A DNA stretch of 64,000 nucleotides from Lachancea thermotolerans CBS 6340 (lineage: Eukaryota; Ascomycota; Saccharomycetes; Saccharomycetales; Saccharomycetaceae). Positions 46,376 to 56,064 of this stretch are shown here, piece by piece (position 1 is the first letter of the stretch; each line of letters starts with the position of its first letter). The notes under the pieces are model-generated. The model saw only the letters and a program-made list of their open reading frames with translations. It was not told the DNA's origin and did not search any database. Location of the stretch: assembly GCF_000142805.1 (NCBI RefSeq), contig NC_013083.1:434001-498000 (forward strand), written 5' to 3'. Both the position numbers and the translations under genes were made by a program.

Positions 46376-46420
46376 AGCTCATCGCGCACTCGAGCTCATC
46401 TCATCACTTGAAATTTTTCA
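46376..46420 (-). promoter_or_regulatory. PAC and RRPE motifs upstream of BFR2
   Basis: On the minus strand a perfect PAC element GCGATGAGCT (46376-46385), a near-PAC GAGATGAGCT (46393-46402) and an RRPE TGAAAAATTTC (46410-46420). This pair is the classic signature of ribosome biogenesis promoters in yeasts (Dot6/Tod6 and Stb3). The PAC lies only 26 bp from the ATG chosen. Confidence 0.7.
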
Positions 46421-46648
46421 CTACTGTCCAAAGCACGTGATGATATATAATATTCCACGAGCGAAGAAACAGATCATGTGATCGAGATATTAGTCATGTG
46501 ACCGACGCCCAATAACGCTCCGCCATCTAGCTACGGTAAGGTGCTCTCTCAAGCTACAAATTTTTCCCATGCTTTAGGAGACTTGCAAAGGGCACGTCTC
46601 GACTCGCTTCGTTGAAACCACAGCATCGTACCCCGCCTCGCGCACGCC

Positions 46649-47269
46649 ATGTTTAGCAAACTATTCACCCGCTCCCTGGCCACTGCCTCTAAGTCCGTCA
46701 AGCCCCCCATTCAATTGTTCGGCTTGGACGGCACCTACGCGACCGCGTTGTTCACGGCCGCTGCCAAGACCACGTCCGTAGAGGCCGCGTCCAAATCGCT
46801 GTCTCAACTTACTGAGACAGTTACCAAGGACTCAAAGCTCACCAGCATCCTTGCCAACCCAGCTCTCTCTGCCAACGACAGGGCGATTGTTGTTGACACT
46901 CTCGCGAAGTCCCAGCCAAACATTGACCAGTCCGTTGCCAACCTGTTGAAGGTTCTCGGCGAGAACAACAGACTCTCCCTCTTCCCTGACGTCAGCATCC
47001 AGTTCACCAAGCTGACCGACGCCTACAACGGTCTAATCCAGGCTACCGTCACCACGGCCCAGCCCCTGGACTCCAAGCTCTTCAAGAGAGTCGAAAAGGC
47101 GCTGGCGGGTTCCAAGCTTGTGGGCCAGGGCAAGACCCTGAAGCTCGAGAATGTGGTCGACCCAGAAATCCAGGGTGGCCTTATTGTTGAGGTTGCGGAC
47201 AGAACCGTTGACCTGTCTATCTCCTCCAAGATCAACAAGCTTAACCAGCTGCTGAAGGAAGCTGTCTAA
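46649..47269 (+). CDS. ATP5: Mitochondrial ATP synthase subunit 5 (OSCP)
   Basis: Peripheral-stalk subunit joining F1 to the stator of F1Fo ATP synthase. 206 aa (212 in S. cerevisiae). Presequence [20 protein letters not shown]. The body has the OSCP fold: [74 protein letters not shown], and C-terminal [37 protein letters not shown]. Strong codon bias (high expression). Upstream are a CCAAT box (about 46510-46514) and two TCATGTGA-type motifs (near 46483 and 46495), fitting Hap-complex and Cbf1-type control. Divergent from BFR2, as YDR298C-YDR299W. Confidence 0.97.
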   Translation: MFSKLFTRSLATASKSVKPPIQLFGLDGTYATALFTAAAKTTSVEAASKSLSQLTETVTKDSKLTSILANPALSANDRAIVVDTLAKSQPNIDQSVANLLKVLGENNRLSLFPDVSIQFTKLTDAYNGLIQATVTTAQPLDSKLFKRVEKALAGSKLVGQGKTLKLENVVDPEIQGGLIVEVADRTVDLSISSKINKLNQLLKEAV

Positions 47270-47475
47270 AGGTTCCAGCCGCTTCGAGCACCAGCCTTAC
47301 GCAGCCACCGCTGCGGATAGGACCACAACTACACACACAACCACCGACGGAAGGCATCTACGTATGACCAGCATAACTTTTTATCTTTTATATTCATTAA
47401 TGACTTGACCAAAGAGTAACACAAAAATTAAATTCAGCTAAATGCTATATACCTAAACCGTTTGCCTGGCAAACC

Positions 47476-48489
47476 TTAGTTATCTTTCTTGTTTCCAAAG
47501 CCCTGGTCTATTTTGGCCTGCTTTTCTGCCTCCCTTTCCTTCAAAAACTCCTTGTATTTGTCAATCGTAATGCGTCTCTGGGCCTTCTCGTACTGCTCCA
47601 GGCCGTGGAACTTAGTGCCACACAACTGGTCCCATAGCGTGAAGAAAGGTTGCGCAAAGTTTGTCTTAATCCCAAACTGTTGGTGATGAATGTCGTGGTA
47701 GACCGCGTTGTTGGGGAAGATCCACTGAAAGGGATCCCAGGGTAGTGCGTATCCGCAGTGGTCATCAACCGTCTTCAAAGTCGCAAATGTGAAAAGCGCA
47801 ATCTGCTCTCTGTGTGTCAACTTGGTAACTATCGCTGCGATACCGGTCCCTAAGGTGTCCAGCAAAAATCCCTCTGCAGGAGAGTTATAAAGCGCACCAT
47901 ACGCATATGGAACGTACAGCCTGTGATGTCTCGAGTGATACATCTTGTACAGAGTCTTGTTGTTGTGCATCAACCGGTGCAGCCAGTACTGCCATGAATC
48001 AATGATGCAGAAGCCAACAAAAACCTTAATCAACGAGATGCCGTACATGTATCCGTAGTAAATGGCCTGGTTGGGCACCCAGAAGGGCAGTGCGCGCTTC
48101 CACTCCCACATCGCACGCGCCTCAAACCCTGTAGTGGGCTCGGGGTCGAAATACACAAGCAGTCCGCCTGTGACTGTCTGCAAGAAGTGTTGGAACAACA
48201 CCTCGCGCAAGACCTCCATCCTGCCCGCCTTGTTGCGCGACGCAACCTCTTGCGAGGGATGAATACGAAACTGCTCAGCCAGCCGTAGCGTATCGATCGC
48301 GTGGAACATCATGGAGAAACTCCAATACGCGATGACCGGCAGCGCCAGCGACAAGCAGCCATCTGAAAGCCAGGGAAGCAGTGATTCTTTAGGCCTTATT
48401 GTGACCTCAGGAGCAACGTCCGAATCCATGAACGAAAAGCTCCCTTTCTGGCCACTGAATCCCAGATACGTTGCGTTTGTCATGTCCAT
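47476..48489 (-). CDS. SUR2: Sphinganine C4-hydroxylase
   Basis: ER membrane di-iron hydroxylase that converts dihydrosphingosine to phytosphingosine. 337 aa (349 in S. cerevisiae). Several membrane segments occur (LSLALPVIAYWSFSMMF, IYYGYMYGISLIKVFVGFCI). The fatty-acid-hydroxylase His boxes are present: HRLMH, HSRHH and HDIHHQ. The protein ends KKDN, a dilysine KKxx ER-retrieval signal. Corresponds to YDR297W. It is tail to tail with ATP5 and tandem with MHR1. Confidence 0.96.
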   Translation of the reverse strand: MDMTNATYLGFSGQKGSFSFMDSDVAPEVTIRPKESLLPWLSDGCLSLALPVIAYWSFSMMFHAIDTLRLAEQFRIHPSQEVASRNKAGRMEVLREVLFQHFLQTVTGGLLVYFDPEPTTGFEARAMWEWKRALPFWVPNQAIYYGYMYGISLIKVFVGFCIIDSWQYWLHRLMHNNKTLYKMYHSRHHRLYVPYAYGALYNSPAEGFLLDTLGTGIAAIVTKLTHREQIALFTFATLKTVDDHCGYALPWDPFQWIFPNNAVYHDIHHQQFGIKTNFAQPFFTLWDQLCGTKFHGLEQYEKAQRRITIDKYKEFLKEREAEKQAKIDQGFGNKKDN

Positions 48490-48873
48490 CTTTGTGTTGA
48501 ATTGTGTAATTGGATGAAGCTGGGCCTCTCGTAATTTTTCACCTCTTATATATGTAGAGAAGCGATGCTTAATAAAGAGAAAAGGCTCCAGAACAACGAT
48601 ATCGGGCGTCGGAACTCGAACTCAATGTATATACACGAACTTCGGCTATAAAACCTAGGCTTTTAAAGTATCCGATGGCGGCCGGGCCGATGGTGATTTT
48701 CTTGTCTTTTTTTTTCCACGGGGCGGTTGTTGTAGATTTCGAGAAATCGACTGACTCTGCTAATGTGGGATGATGCGTGGGACAGGAAAATAAACAGTGA
48801 CCGTAGGGTTTATGTTGATAGATTATTTACAGAATCTGGAGATGATGTGAGCGTTGCCCTAGCTGCAGGCGGC
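48490..48873. other. SUR2 promoter and MHR1 3' flank
   Basis: 384 bp. Contains a TATA-like gtatataca (48626-48634) on either strand, a T-run at 48704-48716 followed by GGGGCGG, and AT-rich 3'-end sequence of MHR1. No gene. Confidence 0.5.
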
Positions 48874-49518
48874 TCACACGGATAGCTCACGGGCCGCGTT
48901 TTCTCGCTCACGAAGCTTAGCGAACTCCTGCTTAGCCCGCTCGCCAAGCTCGCGCATGATCACGGACTGCTCGCGCGCGGAGTTTCCCAGGCGAGAAATC
49001 ACGGAGTGCTGTAGCTGGGGAAGAACTGGACTCCAGTGCTTCTCGACGTCGCCCATCCGCCAGCGGTCCTCCCAATGGATTTGGCCCTGCGCTACTCCGG
49101 CCTTACTCAAGGCCTCCCGCAGGTCTGCGACAGCCTCTTGAGTGTAGGTGGGGCGGTACTGCGCGCTGTACCATACGTGTCCGTCCTCATTTTTCTTTCT
49201 GAGCGCGTCCGCCTTTTTGACCTGAGTTACATCCCGCAGGTAGCGCAGTCGACACAGGTTCTGGTACACATGCACTCCCTCTTCGTAACTACGCAGATCC
49301 ACTACCGCCATGCACCTCCAGATGTCGCGTCTTGTAGAGGGCTTCTTGTTGGCCCAGTCTGGGCGTTGGAATAGGGCATCAATCTGATGCTGGTTGAACA
49401 CCGGCACTTGCGAATATATCACTTGACCTGATTCCAGGTTACGAAACAGAAACACTTGTGGAGCAAAACCTGCCTTTTTTAGCCATTGCGCAGTGCGAAA
49501 ACGTGCTGGAGCTACCAT
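48874..49518 (-). CDS. MHR1: Mitochondrial homologous-pairing protein / ribosomal protein Mhr1
   Basis: Involved in recombination and replication of mitochondrial DNA; also a subunit (mL67) of the mitochondrial large ribosomal subunit. 214 aa (226 in S. cerevisiae). Shows the family pattern [69 protein letters not shown], with the C-terminal charged helix [14 protein letters not shown]. No strong cleavable presequence. Corresponds to YDR296W, next to SUR2. Confidence 0.95.
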   Translation of the reverse strand: MVAPARFRTAQWLKKAGFAPQVFLFRNLESGQVIYSQVPVFNQHQIDALFQRPDWANKKPSTRRDIWRCMAVVDLRSYEEGVHVYQNLCRLRYLRDVTQVKKADALRKKNEDGHVWYSAQYRPTYTQEAVADLREALSKAGVAQGQIHWEDRWRMGDVEKHWSPVLPQLQHSVISRLGNSAREQSVIMRELGERAKQEFAKLRERENAARELSV

Positions 49519-49714
49519 CCTGACCTCTGGAAAGCGCGTTTATGCCGTCGAGTTTTCTGCTTTACCTCTACGGCAAGATGGCATGCCCAAAATTTTCTTG
49601 TAGACTAGTGTATTCAAGGAAAGTACTCGAGAAATGAAATTTAAGGTAATCACTGGTAACAATGAACCGCTATCTTGATCTCGCATTACACAAGCATCCG
49701 GCTTCTCTAGAGCA

Positions 49715-51712
49715 ATGATAACTCCATGCTTCGCCGTAATACCGACATCCAGGCTAGAGGCTGAGCAACAGCTGCCTTACCTTCTAGAACCGAGCCATGT
49801 CGACGTACTTTACGAGTCAAAAGTTGATGGGACTGAGGCTAGAACGCAATATCAGATTTGCGGCTTCTGCGGGGCTGCGATCATGGACAAGTGTGTAATA
49901 TTTGAAAACCAATGGGTATGCGGCTTCTGCAACAAGTACAATACTTTACTCGAGAAACCGCGCTCGAGCTCATATATCTCTGAGGTGCCAGAGAGCACTG
50001 AAGGCCAGCACATGGGCGAAGGAAATGCACAAGTTCTGCTGGTAGATTTGGACACGGATGGAGCCGAAGAGTTGGGGAATCTCATAAACTCAATTTTGTC
50101 ATGTCTCGAAAATTGTCCCAACGCGCGGTTTGGGCTGGTGACTTTGTGCGACGGGCAGGCAACGGTGTACACACCTTCTGGCAGCCAGACGCTCTCCAGC
50201 GATGATCCCACAACCCTTTCGAAAGCCAAAAACCTGGATATAGAGTTTTTCAGAGGGAAAATTCAGGGCTCCTCCCCTCTCTGGCTTGACCAGAACCAAA
50301 CACTAAACCTCATCAAAACGCTCAGCTTCAAGCCCTCCCCAATGCACAATCAACGTCCAAAAAGAGCCACCGGTTTAGGGCTCATCTTAGCGAGTCTTTA
50401 TCACAGCGGGTCTGACTTTCCGACTGTCGTGACAGCTTTTATAAGCGGTCCCTGTACGTCTGGCCCAGGGAAAGTTGTTCCAAAGAGTAAGAAACACCAC
50501 ATTCGTCAGCATTATGACCTAGAATCAAACCGTGATAAATACTTTTACCCTGCGAGGAGCTTCTACCAGTCGTTAATAAGAACGTTGTCCGTTAATTGCT
50601 TCATAGCCTGTTTGGACCAGGTTGGGATTGTTGAAATGGCCCCACTACTTGTGTCTGTATCTCAATTCGACACCTTCAACGACGAATCTTTTCGCGTTCT
50701 CTCTAGGAACTGCATACACAATGTTTCAGTCGACCATCAAATTACTGTTTTTGCGTCGAAAGGCTTACTAGTTGACGGTTGTCTCGGTCCGGTATCCAGA
50801 CTTGACGCTACCCAGCCTGTTTATAGCGACACACCTTCTGGGGTATCGGGCACTAACCGCTGGAGATGTCGAGCTTCAGGATTGTCGCTTTCCTTGGCAT
50901 TTTCATTTCAAATAGACACTACTGCAACAAAAGAAGAGTCCCATGACAAGACACCGGCTCACTTAGCAATCCAGATACACGATTTATTTCAAGATCAAGG
51001 AAAGCGTTACGTCAAAGTGGACACAATTGTGATATGCACTACCAACAATAGCGCTACATCCGCCACTCGTTCAGTTCCAAAAAGCTTCGACCATATCGCA
51101 GCATTAGGATGTCTCATGAAGCAAATCGCCTATGATCAGTTTTTTAAAAATCATACTAACGCTTTTAGTCTACAGCAGTGGCGAATTAAAATTGACAAGC
51201 TTGCTGCCCGGCACTCCAAGGTTCAATCGAAACATTTCTCGGAGTTCCTGGAAATGATTTACCGCCTTAAATGGACAGTCCTGTTGCAAAAGCGCAACAC
51301 TTCGCCTGATGAAGCCGCTGTTTTTCAGCACACGATTTTATCTCAAGACTCCAATATATGCGGATTGCTATGCAAGCCCAAAGTTATCATTTTCACCAAT
51401 GAAAGTCAGTTTGAGCCTTCCAACTTAAATGAGCAGCTATTGACAGCGCGAGAAGCGATGTGCGTGGATTTTGGTACCTCAATTATGGTGAGATACCTCG
51501 AAGACGATTCTTTGATTGTGAAAGCTGAGCAATTTGCGCAATCGCTAGCTCAAAACAACCCTTTAGCACCAAAAGTACAAAAGACTAGGATAAAAGGATC
51601 TCAGGATCGTTACTTCATTTCCAAACTGCTTCCTCAAGGAGGGCTGAATACCGAAGACATGTCTCTAGAACAGTTCTCTGCAAATATCAGAAGGATGTCT
51701 CAATGTATGTAG
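49715..51712 (+). CDS. NEL1: Sec23-like GTPase-activating protein Nel1
   Basis: Paralogue of the COPII coat protein Sec23; S. cerevisiae Nel1 (YHR035W) activates the Sar1 GTPase in vitro but does not replace Sec23. 665 aa (630 in S. cerevisiae). A zinc-finger at ~48-75 (CGFCGAAIMDKCVIFENQWVCGFC) precedes the trunk/von Willebrand-like domain (VLLVDLDTDGAEELGNLINSILSCLEN) and helical and gelsolin-like parts. Compared with Sec23 the zinc finger is present but the trunk is divergent. PIH1 and BRL1, its S. cerevisiae neighbours, are also in this window. Start is the first ATG. Confidence 0.9.
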   Translation: MITPCFAVIPTSRLEAEQQLPYLLEPSHVDVLYESKVDGTEARTQYQICGFCGAAIMDKCVIFENQWVCGFCNKYNTLLEKPRSSSYISEVPESTEGQHMGEGNAQVLLVDLDTDGAEELGNLINSILSCLENCPNARFGLVTLCDGQATVYTPSGSQTLSSDDPTTLSKAKNLDIEFFRGKIQGSSPLWLDQNQTLNLIKTLSFKPSPMHNQRPKRATGLGLILASLYHSGSDFPTVVTAFISGPCTSGPGKVVPKSKKHHIRQHYDLESNRDKYFYPARSFYQSLIRTLSVNCFIACLDQVGIVEMAPLLVSVSQFDTFNDESFRVLSRNCIHNVSVDHQITVFASKGLLVDGCLGPVSRLDATQPVYSDTPSGVSGTNRWRCRASGLSLSLAFSFQIDTTATKEESHDKTPAHLAIQIHDLFQDQGKRYVKVDTIVICTTNNSATSATRSVPKSFDHIAALGCLMKQIAYDQFFKNHTNAFSLQQWRIKIDKLAARHSKVQSKHFSEFLEMIYRLKWTVLLQKRNTSPDEAAVFQHTILSQDSNICGLLCKPKVIIFTNESQFEPSNLNEQLLTAREAMCVDFGTSIMVRYLEDDSLIVKAEQFAQSLAQNNPLAPKVQKTRIKGSQDRYFISKLLPQGGLNTEDMSLEQFSANIRRMSQCM

Positions 51713-51949
51713 CAAGCGTATATCTTGGTTAGAGTGCATAATAATATATAGAGACAGCATGAACGCTGACAGGCACTCATATTGTTGTGTTGGTTCTCGA
51801 CTTCTTTTTTTATTATTTCTCCGACGCATTGTCATGAAATTTAACCTCGTTTACTTGCGTTAGTCGAATAACAGGAACCAAAAAATTAGCACCATTGATT
51901 CCACCAGGGCTGCATTATCGCTCGCTAAAAAGACGCTGGGTATTTCACC

Positions 51950-53806
51950 ATGAGCGACTCGAAGGGCCTTCAGGATACTTACTATCTTCCAATAGGGCTC
52001 ACAAGCCTGCAAAAGGATCTAGTCGAAATATTGATATCGATCCACACTAAATCATTGTTACAGTACTGCAAGTCGGATGCCTTATCTAGCTTCCCTGAAT
52101 GCAAGTCAGATACAGAGTTAGTTTTGCCGCCCTTATCGGCGGCCCAGCTCACTGGAATGTTGGCTGTCAACATTCGTGCCGCTGCTAACCATCCGTGCCT
52201 CTTGGTTGAACACTATATGCCTCGCCAGTTACTTCTGATGGAACCAGGTGAGCGCCTTATTCGGGCTAGTGACAAGTTCCGCAAAATGGCGATGCTCCTG
52301 AATTCAATTTTCACCAGAGACCGGAAACGCTTTCCGCAGCCAATGCACATCACCATTTTGTCGCATAGCGTCAAGGAGTTGGATATAATAGAGGGCTACC
52401 TTCTTGGTAAGCCTATAAAACTCAAGAGAATATCAGGTACAAGTTTGTTCAATGAGAAACATCTTTACAGTGATGCGGACACGAGTAGTAGTACACCAGT
52501 ACCAACTCCGACACACACCAAAGATGAGTACGAATATGGAGAGAAAAAGTTCAAGAGTAGGCCTAGCGACACAAGTGACTGGCTATTTTTAGCCACCACG
52601 ACGCACTTGTCGAGGGCAGCTGATCTTCTTGATGACTACAATATTGACATGGTCATTGGCTTCGACCCATTAATTGATGAAAACTTAGAGTCTTTTGAAA
52701 GAATGAGAAGAAATGGCAAGCACGTTCCGCTGATCAAACTTTTGGTTAAAGACTCGCCAGATCACTATGTTCTTGCCCACAGCAAAACAAACGGTCACGA
52801 AGGGGACCTTTTTCTCGATTCTCTCCTGCATTTTGTTCATAATAGACACGAAATAGTCGAACAACGCCAAACAGAATGGATAGGGGACTTTGTCGAGGAA
52901 ATTCTAAGTGGAAATTCGCAGGCTAGCTTGAAGCTGCCACCCTGCAATTTAGCCAACGGTGAGAAAAATGCATCTCTCCTTGATGACTTAGTCAACTACA
53001 CAGGCCACATGAAGCTTTCGGGCGGGGTATTTGACCTCAAAGCAGTGAATCAGGACTTGGATCTCAAACTTTATCAAAATAAGATTATGGACCTCATTGT
53101 ACGAAGGCTGATTGAGTGCGAGCAAGCATATGCGGTCCGACAAGAACAGGTGTTGGGAAAAAGGCTGCGCGAAACTATGCGACAGAACGAGATCGACCAG
53201 ATCAAAGTTGAGAGCGGGCAAATGTACAAGAAACTCAAAGAAGGCGAAGGTCCTCTGAATGACTCTACCAAGAGGCTAAACAAAGCCCAGAATGACGTCA
53301 CAAAGTTGAAAGAGCAGCAGGAGCAAATTGAGCAACGGAGATTAGCGCTCCAAACTGTTGCAGAGGATGGGAACGCTTCCGAACAGCTAGCGCTCAAGCA
53401 AGAAAAGCTGATGAACTTGAGAGCAGAGCTGAATACACTAATCCAGGAAAATTCACGCCAAGCTGCTGCAAACGACGAACTACGTTTGCAGTACCAAGCT
53501 AGGTCTTCGGAGGCTGCGAATGAATCTCTGGTCCTGAAAACACTACAGAAGAACAGGGACGAGCTCAAGGCTCGACTCGAGGGCCCCACTGTGTCCATCA
53601 ACTCCAGCGGCGCGTTGGAACAAGAATCTCGTCTTCGCGAAGAGCTAGTGCGCGTTGTTCAACAGTCCCACTTCCTCCAAGGGTACATCAAGAGGATACA
53701 GAAGCAGTATCCAATCAACGGTTCCCAGTCATCCAAAAAACCCGCAACTGCACCGGGGAATTCCAGAACAAGAAGCAGCAGATCCTCTGCACCTGTCTAC
53801 ACCTGA
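51950..53806 (+). CDS. HDA2: HDA1 histone deacetylase complex subunit Hda2
   Basis: With Hda3 it forms the scaffold of the class II HDA1 deacetylase, acting on H3 and H2B at promoters. 618 aa (674 in S. cerevisiae). The N-terminal helicase-like DNA-binding half runs from DTYYLPIGLTSLQKDLVEILISIHTKSLLQYC through LSAAQLTGMLAVNIRAAANHPCLLVEHYMPRQLL to the TTHLSRAADLLDDYNIDMVIGFDPLIDENL segment. The C-terminal ~200 residues are a long coiled coil (Gln/Glu/Leu-rich) for pairing with Hda3. The family has lost helicase catalytic motifs, as here. YDR295C in S. cerevisiae. Confidence 0.93.
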   Translation: MSDSKGLQDTYYLPIGLTSLQKDLVEILISIHTKSLLQYCKSDALSSFPECKSDTELVLPPLSAAQLTGMLAVNIRAAANHPCLLVEHYMPRQLLLMEPGERLIRASDKFRKMAMLLNSIFTRDRKRFPQPMHITILSHSVKELDIIEGYLLGKPIKLKRISGTSLFNEKHLYSDADTSSSTPVPTPTHTKDEYEYGEKKFKSRPSDTSDWLFLATTTHLSRAADLLDDYNIDMVIGFDPLIDENLESFERMRRNGKHVPLIKLLVKDSPDHYVLAHSKTNGHEGDLFLDSLLHFVHNRHEIVEQRQTEWIGDFVEEILSGNSQASLKLPPCNLANGEKNASLLDDLVNYTGHMKLSGGVFDLKAVNQDLDLKLYQNKIMDLIVRRLIECEQAYAVRQEQVLGKRLRETMRQNEIDQIKVESGQMYKKLKEGEGPLNDSTKRLNKAQNDVTKLKEQQEQIEQRRLALQTVAEDGNASEQLALKQEKLMNLRAELNTLIQENSRQAAANDELRLQYQARSSEAANESLVLKTLQKNRDELKARLEGPTVSINSSGALEQESRLREELVRVVQQSHFLQGYIKRIQKQYPINGSQSSKKPATAPGNSRTRSSRSSAPVYT

Positions 53807-54095
53807 ATACTTCCACAAAGAACAAAAGTTGCTCAGGGAAGTCAGAATCCAACCGTCTTAAGGCGTTCCAATGGCGCCTTACTTAATATAAATGTCACAA
53901 CGTACACAGAAGCCAATAAATTAATCCTTTATGTAATATAGATCACATCCGTCTGCTTTTCAGTTCATCTAGCTATTATTAAGACAAAAAATAAATGTCT
54001 CATTTTCCTTTGAAGATCGAACTCCGGTCAGAAGCCAGGTGCTACGTTATATCACCAAATCTCAGGCGAAAAGGGTCATTCTGGTAACAAGTGCC

Positions 54096-55781
54096 ATGTT
54101 TGGTGGAACTGAAGACAGCAAACTCCCGCGCTGGGGAAGCTGGATTAGCAGTGTCCAGGAAATTTTAGCAAAACAACTACAAGAAAACCTACCTTTCTTT
54201 ATACTTGCGACCTTGTTGATTTACAAAGCAACCTCTTGTATATGGTACTATGTGGGGGGTTTTGGAATCAAGGAAAGCTCTCGGATGCTGCGTAATCGCA
54301 TAGGCAGGCCAATATTCAAAATAATAACTTCTTCCTTCATTCTCAAGTCGTCCGTCGACAAAGAAGTGGAGAAATCACTTAGAGCTGTGGAGAGCAGCTT
54401 GATGAAGGATGACGCACGATTAAAAAATTTCGACCAACTTCCTACAGATGGTCTTCAAGATCAGACGGTACTCGAGGAGCTAGACCTCTCCCAAAAGGTT
54501 CTTGCACATTCTGACTGGGAAGGTGGAAAAGTGTCAGGCGCAGTTTATCATGGCGGTCAAGAATTAATCCATTTACAAAGCCAAGCTTTCGAAAAATGTT
54601 GTGTCGCAAACCAACTTCACCCAGACGTGTTTCCTGCGGTTAGGAAAATGGAGTCAGAAGTAGTGTCAATGATTCTAAAGATGTTCCATGCTCCTGAAGT
54701 TACAGGGTGTGGTACAACAACATCAGGCGGCACGGAATCCCTTCTGTTAGCGTGCCTGAGCGCCAAAATGTTCGCGCTACGGCAGAAGTCTATTTCAAAG
54801 CCCGAAATTATTGTTCCCGTAACTGCGCACGCGGCGTTCAATAAGGCTGCATACTATTTTGGACTGAAGCTGCGGCATGCCCCTCTCGATCCGAAGACTT
54901 TCAAAGTCGATTTGAAGAGAGTCCGGAGGTTAATCAACTCCAACACTGTCCTTATTGTGGGCTCTGCACCAAACTTTCCCCATGGCATAGTTGATGATAT
55001 CGAGGGATTAGGCCAACTTGCAGAGCGGTACAAAATTCCGCTGCATGTTGATTGCTGCCTAGGCTCATTTGTCATTGCATTCATGGAGAAAGCAGGCTAT
55101 AGAGACATCCCTGCATTCGACTTTAGAGTGCCAGGTGTAACTTCGATTTCATGCGACACGCATAAGTATGGGTTTGCTCCTAAGGGGTCCTCTGTTATCA
55201 TGTACAGGAACAGGGAACTTCGGATGAACCAGTACTACCTTCTGTCTGATTGGGTCGGTGGCTTGTATGGCTCGCCAACGCTAGCCGGTAGTCGACCTGG
55301 TGCACTTGTTGTTGGTTGTTGGGCAACAATGCTCCGCATGGGTGAAAAAGGCTACATAAATTCATGCAAGGAAATAGTCAGCACAGCACGGGAGCTTAAG
55401 AAGTTCATCCATGAGGAAATTCCTGAGCTTTGCATTATTGGAGACCCCCTTTGCTCTGTGGTGGCATTCACGTCTGACCAAATTGATGTTCATGAGCTGT
55501 CAGACAAGTTGGCAAAGCAGGGCTGGCACTTAAGCGCCCTTCAAAATCCACCAGCCCTTCACCTCGCAGTAACATGGCTGACTAGACCCGCATTGCCAGA
55601 GCTAATGCGCACCCTACAAGAGGTTGTGAAAGAATTAAGCTCTGAACCTAACAAGAAGCCATCATCAGATGGTACCAGTGCACTGTACGGTGTCGCAGGC
55701 AGCGTAAAAACTAGTGGCGTTGTAGACCGACTGCTAGTTGGGTTCCTGGACACCCTTTACAAAACTAAGCGCGACTATTGA
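54096..55781 (+). CDS. DPL1: Dihydrosphingosine/sphingosine-1-phosphate lyase
   Basis: PLP enzyme of the ER that cleaves long-chain-base phosphates into hexadecenal and ethanolamine phosphate, the exit from sphingolipid metabolism. 561 aa from the ATG at 54096 (MFGGTEDSKL); the frame is open upstream from a GTG. One N-terminal membrane segment (LPFFILATLLIYKATSCIWYYVGGF). The decarboxylase-like core has VSGAVYHGG, NQLHPDVFPAVRKMESEVVSM, GCGTTTSGGTESLLLACLSA, VDCCLGSFV and SCDTHKYGFAPKGSS with the PLP lysine. S. cerevisiae Dpl1 has 589 aa with a longer lumenal N-terminus. YDR294C, next to HDA2. Confidence 0.96.
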   Translation: MFGGTEDSKLPRWGSWISSVQEILAKQLQENLPFFILATLLIYKATSCIWYYVGGFGIKESSRMLRNRIGRPIFKIITSSFILKSSVDKEVEKSLRAVESSLMKDDARLKNFDQLPTDGLQDQTVLEELDLSQKVLAHSDWEGGKVSGAVYHGGQELIHLQSQAFEKCCVANQLHPDVFPAVRKMESEVVSMILKMFHAPEVTGCGTTTSGGTESLLLACLSAKMFALRQKSISKPEIIVPVTAHAAFNKAAYYFGLKLRHAPLDPKTFKVDLKRVRRLINSNTVLIVGSAPNFPHGIVDDIEGLGQLAERYKIPLHVDCCLGSFVIAFMEKAGYRDIPAFDFRVPGVTSISCDTHKYGFAPKGSSVIMYRNRELRMNQYYLLSDWVGGLYGSPTLAGSRPGALVVGCWATMLRMGEKGYINSCKEIVSTARELKKFIHEEIPELCIIGDPLCSVVAFTSDQIDVHELSDKLAKQGWHLSALQNPPALHLAVTWLTRPALPELMRTLQEVVKELSSEPNKKPSSDGTSALYGVAGSVKTSGVVDRLLVGFLDTLYKTKRDY

Positions 55782-56064
55782 AAAGTAGAAAAAGCTTACG
55801 TGTATAGCAACTGAAATAACAGCTAAAAATCTATTGTCGAGAGAAGGCAAACTGGGATAGCTTCAGAAGCATTAAAGCGCTTATGATGTACTAAGGCTAT
55901 AGATACTACGCGTCAGTTATGGCTACTCTCTATATAAATTTGTGAAAGGTACAAGTATTTAAGATGGTCTTCGCGTTAATGAGATTTTCTTGAAATTTCA
56001 TCTTAGAGTTATATACCAAGAACGTTAATAATGGGATCCCACTTAGAAAGAACTAAAACCTAGC

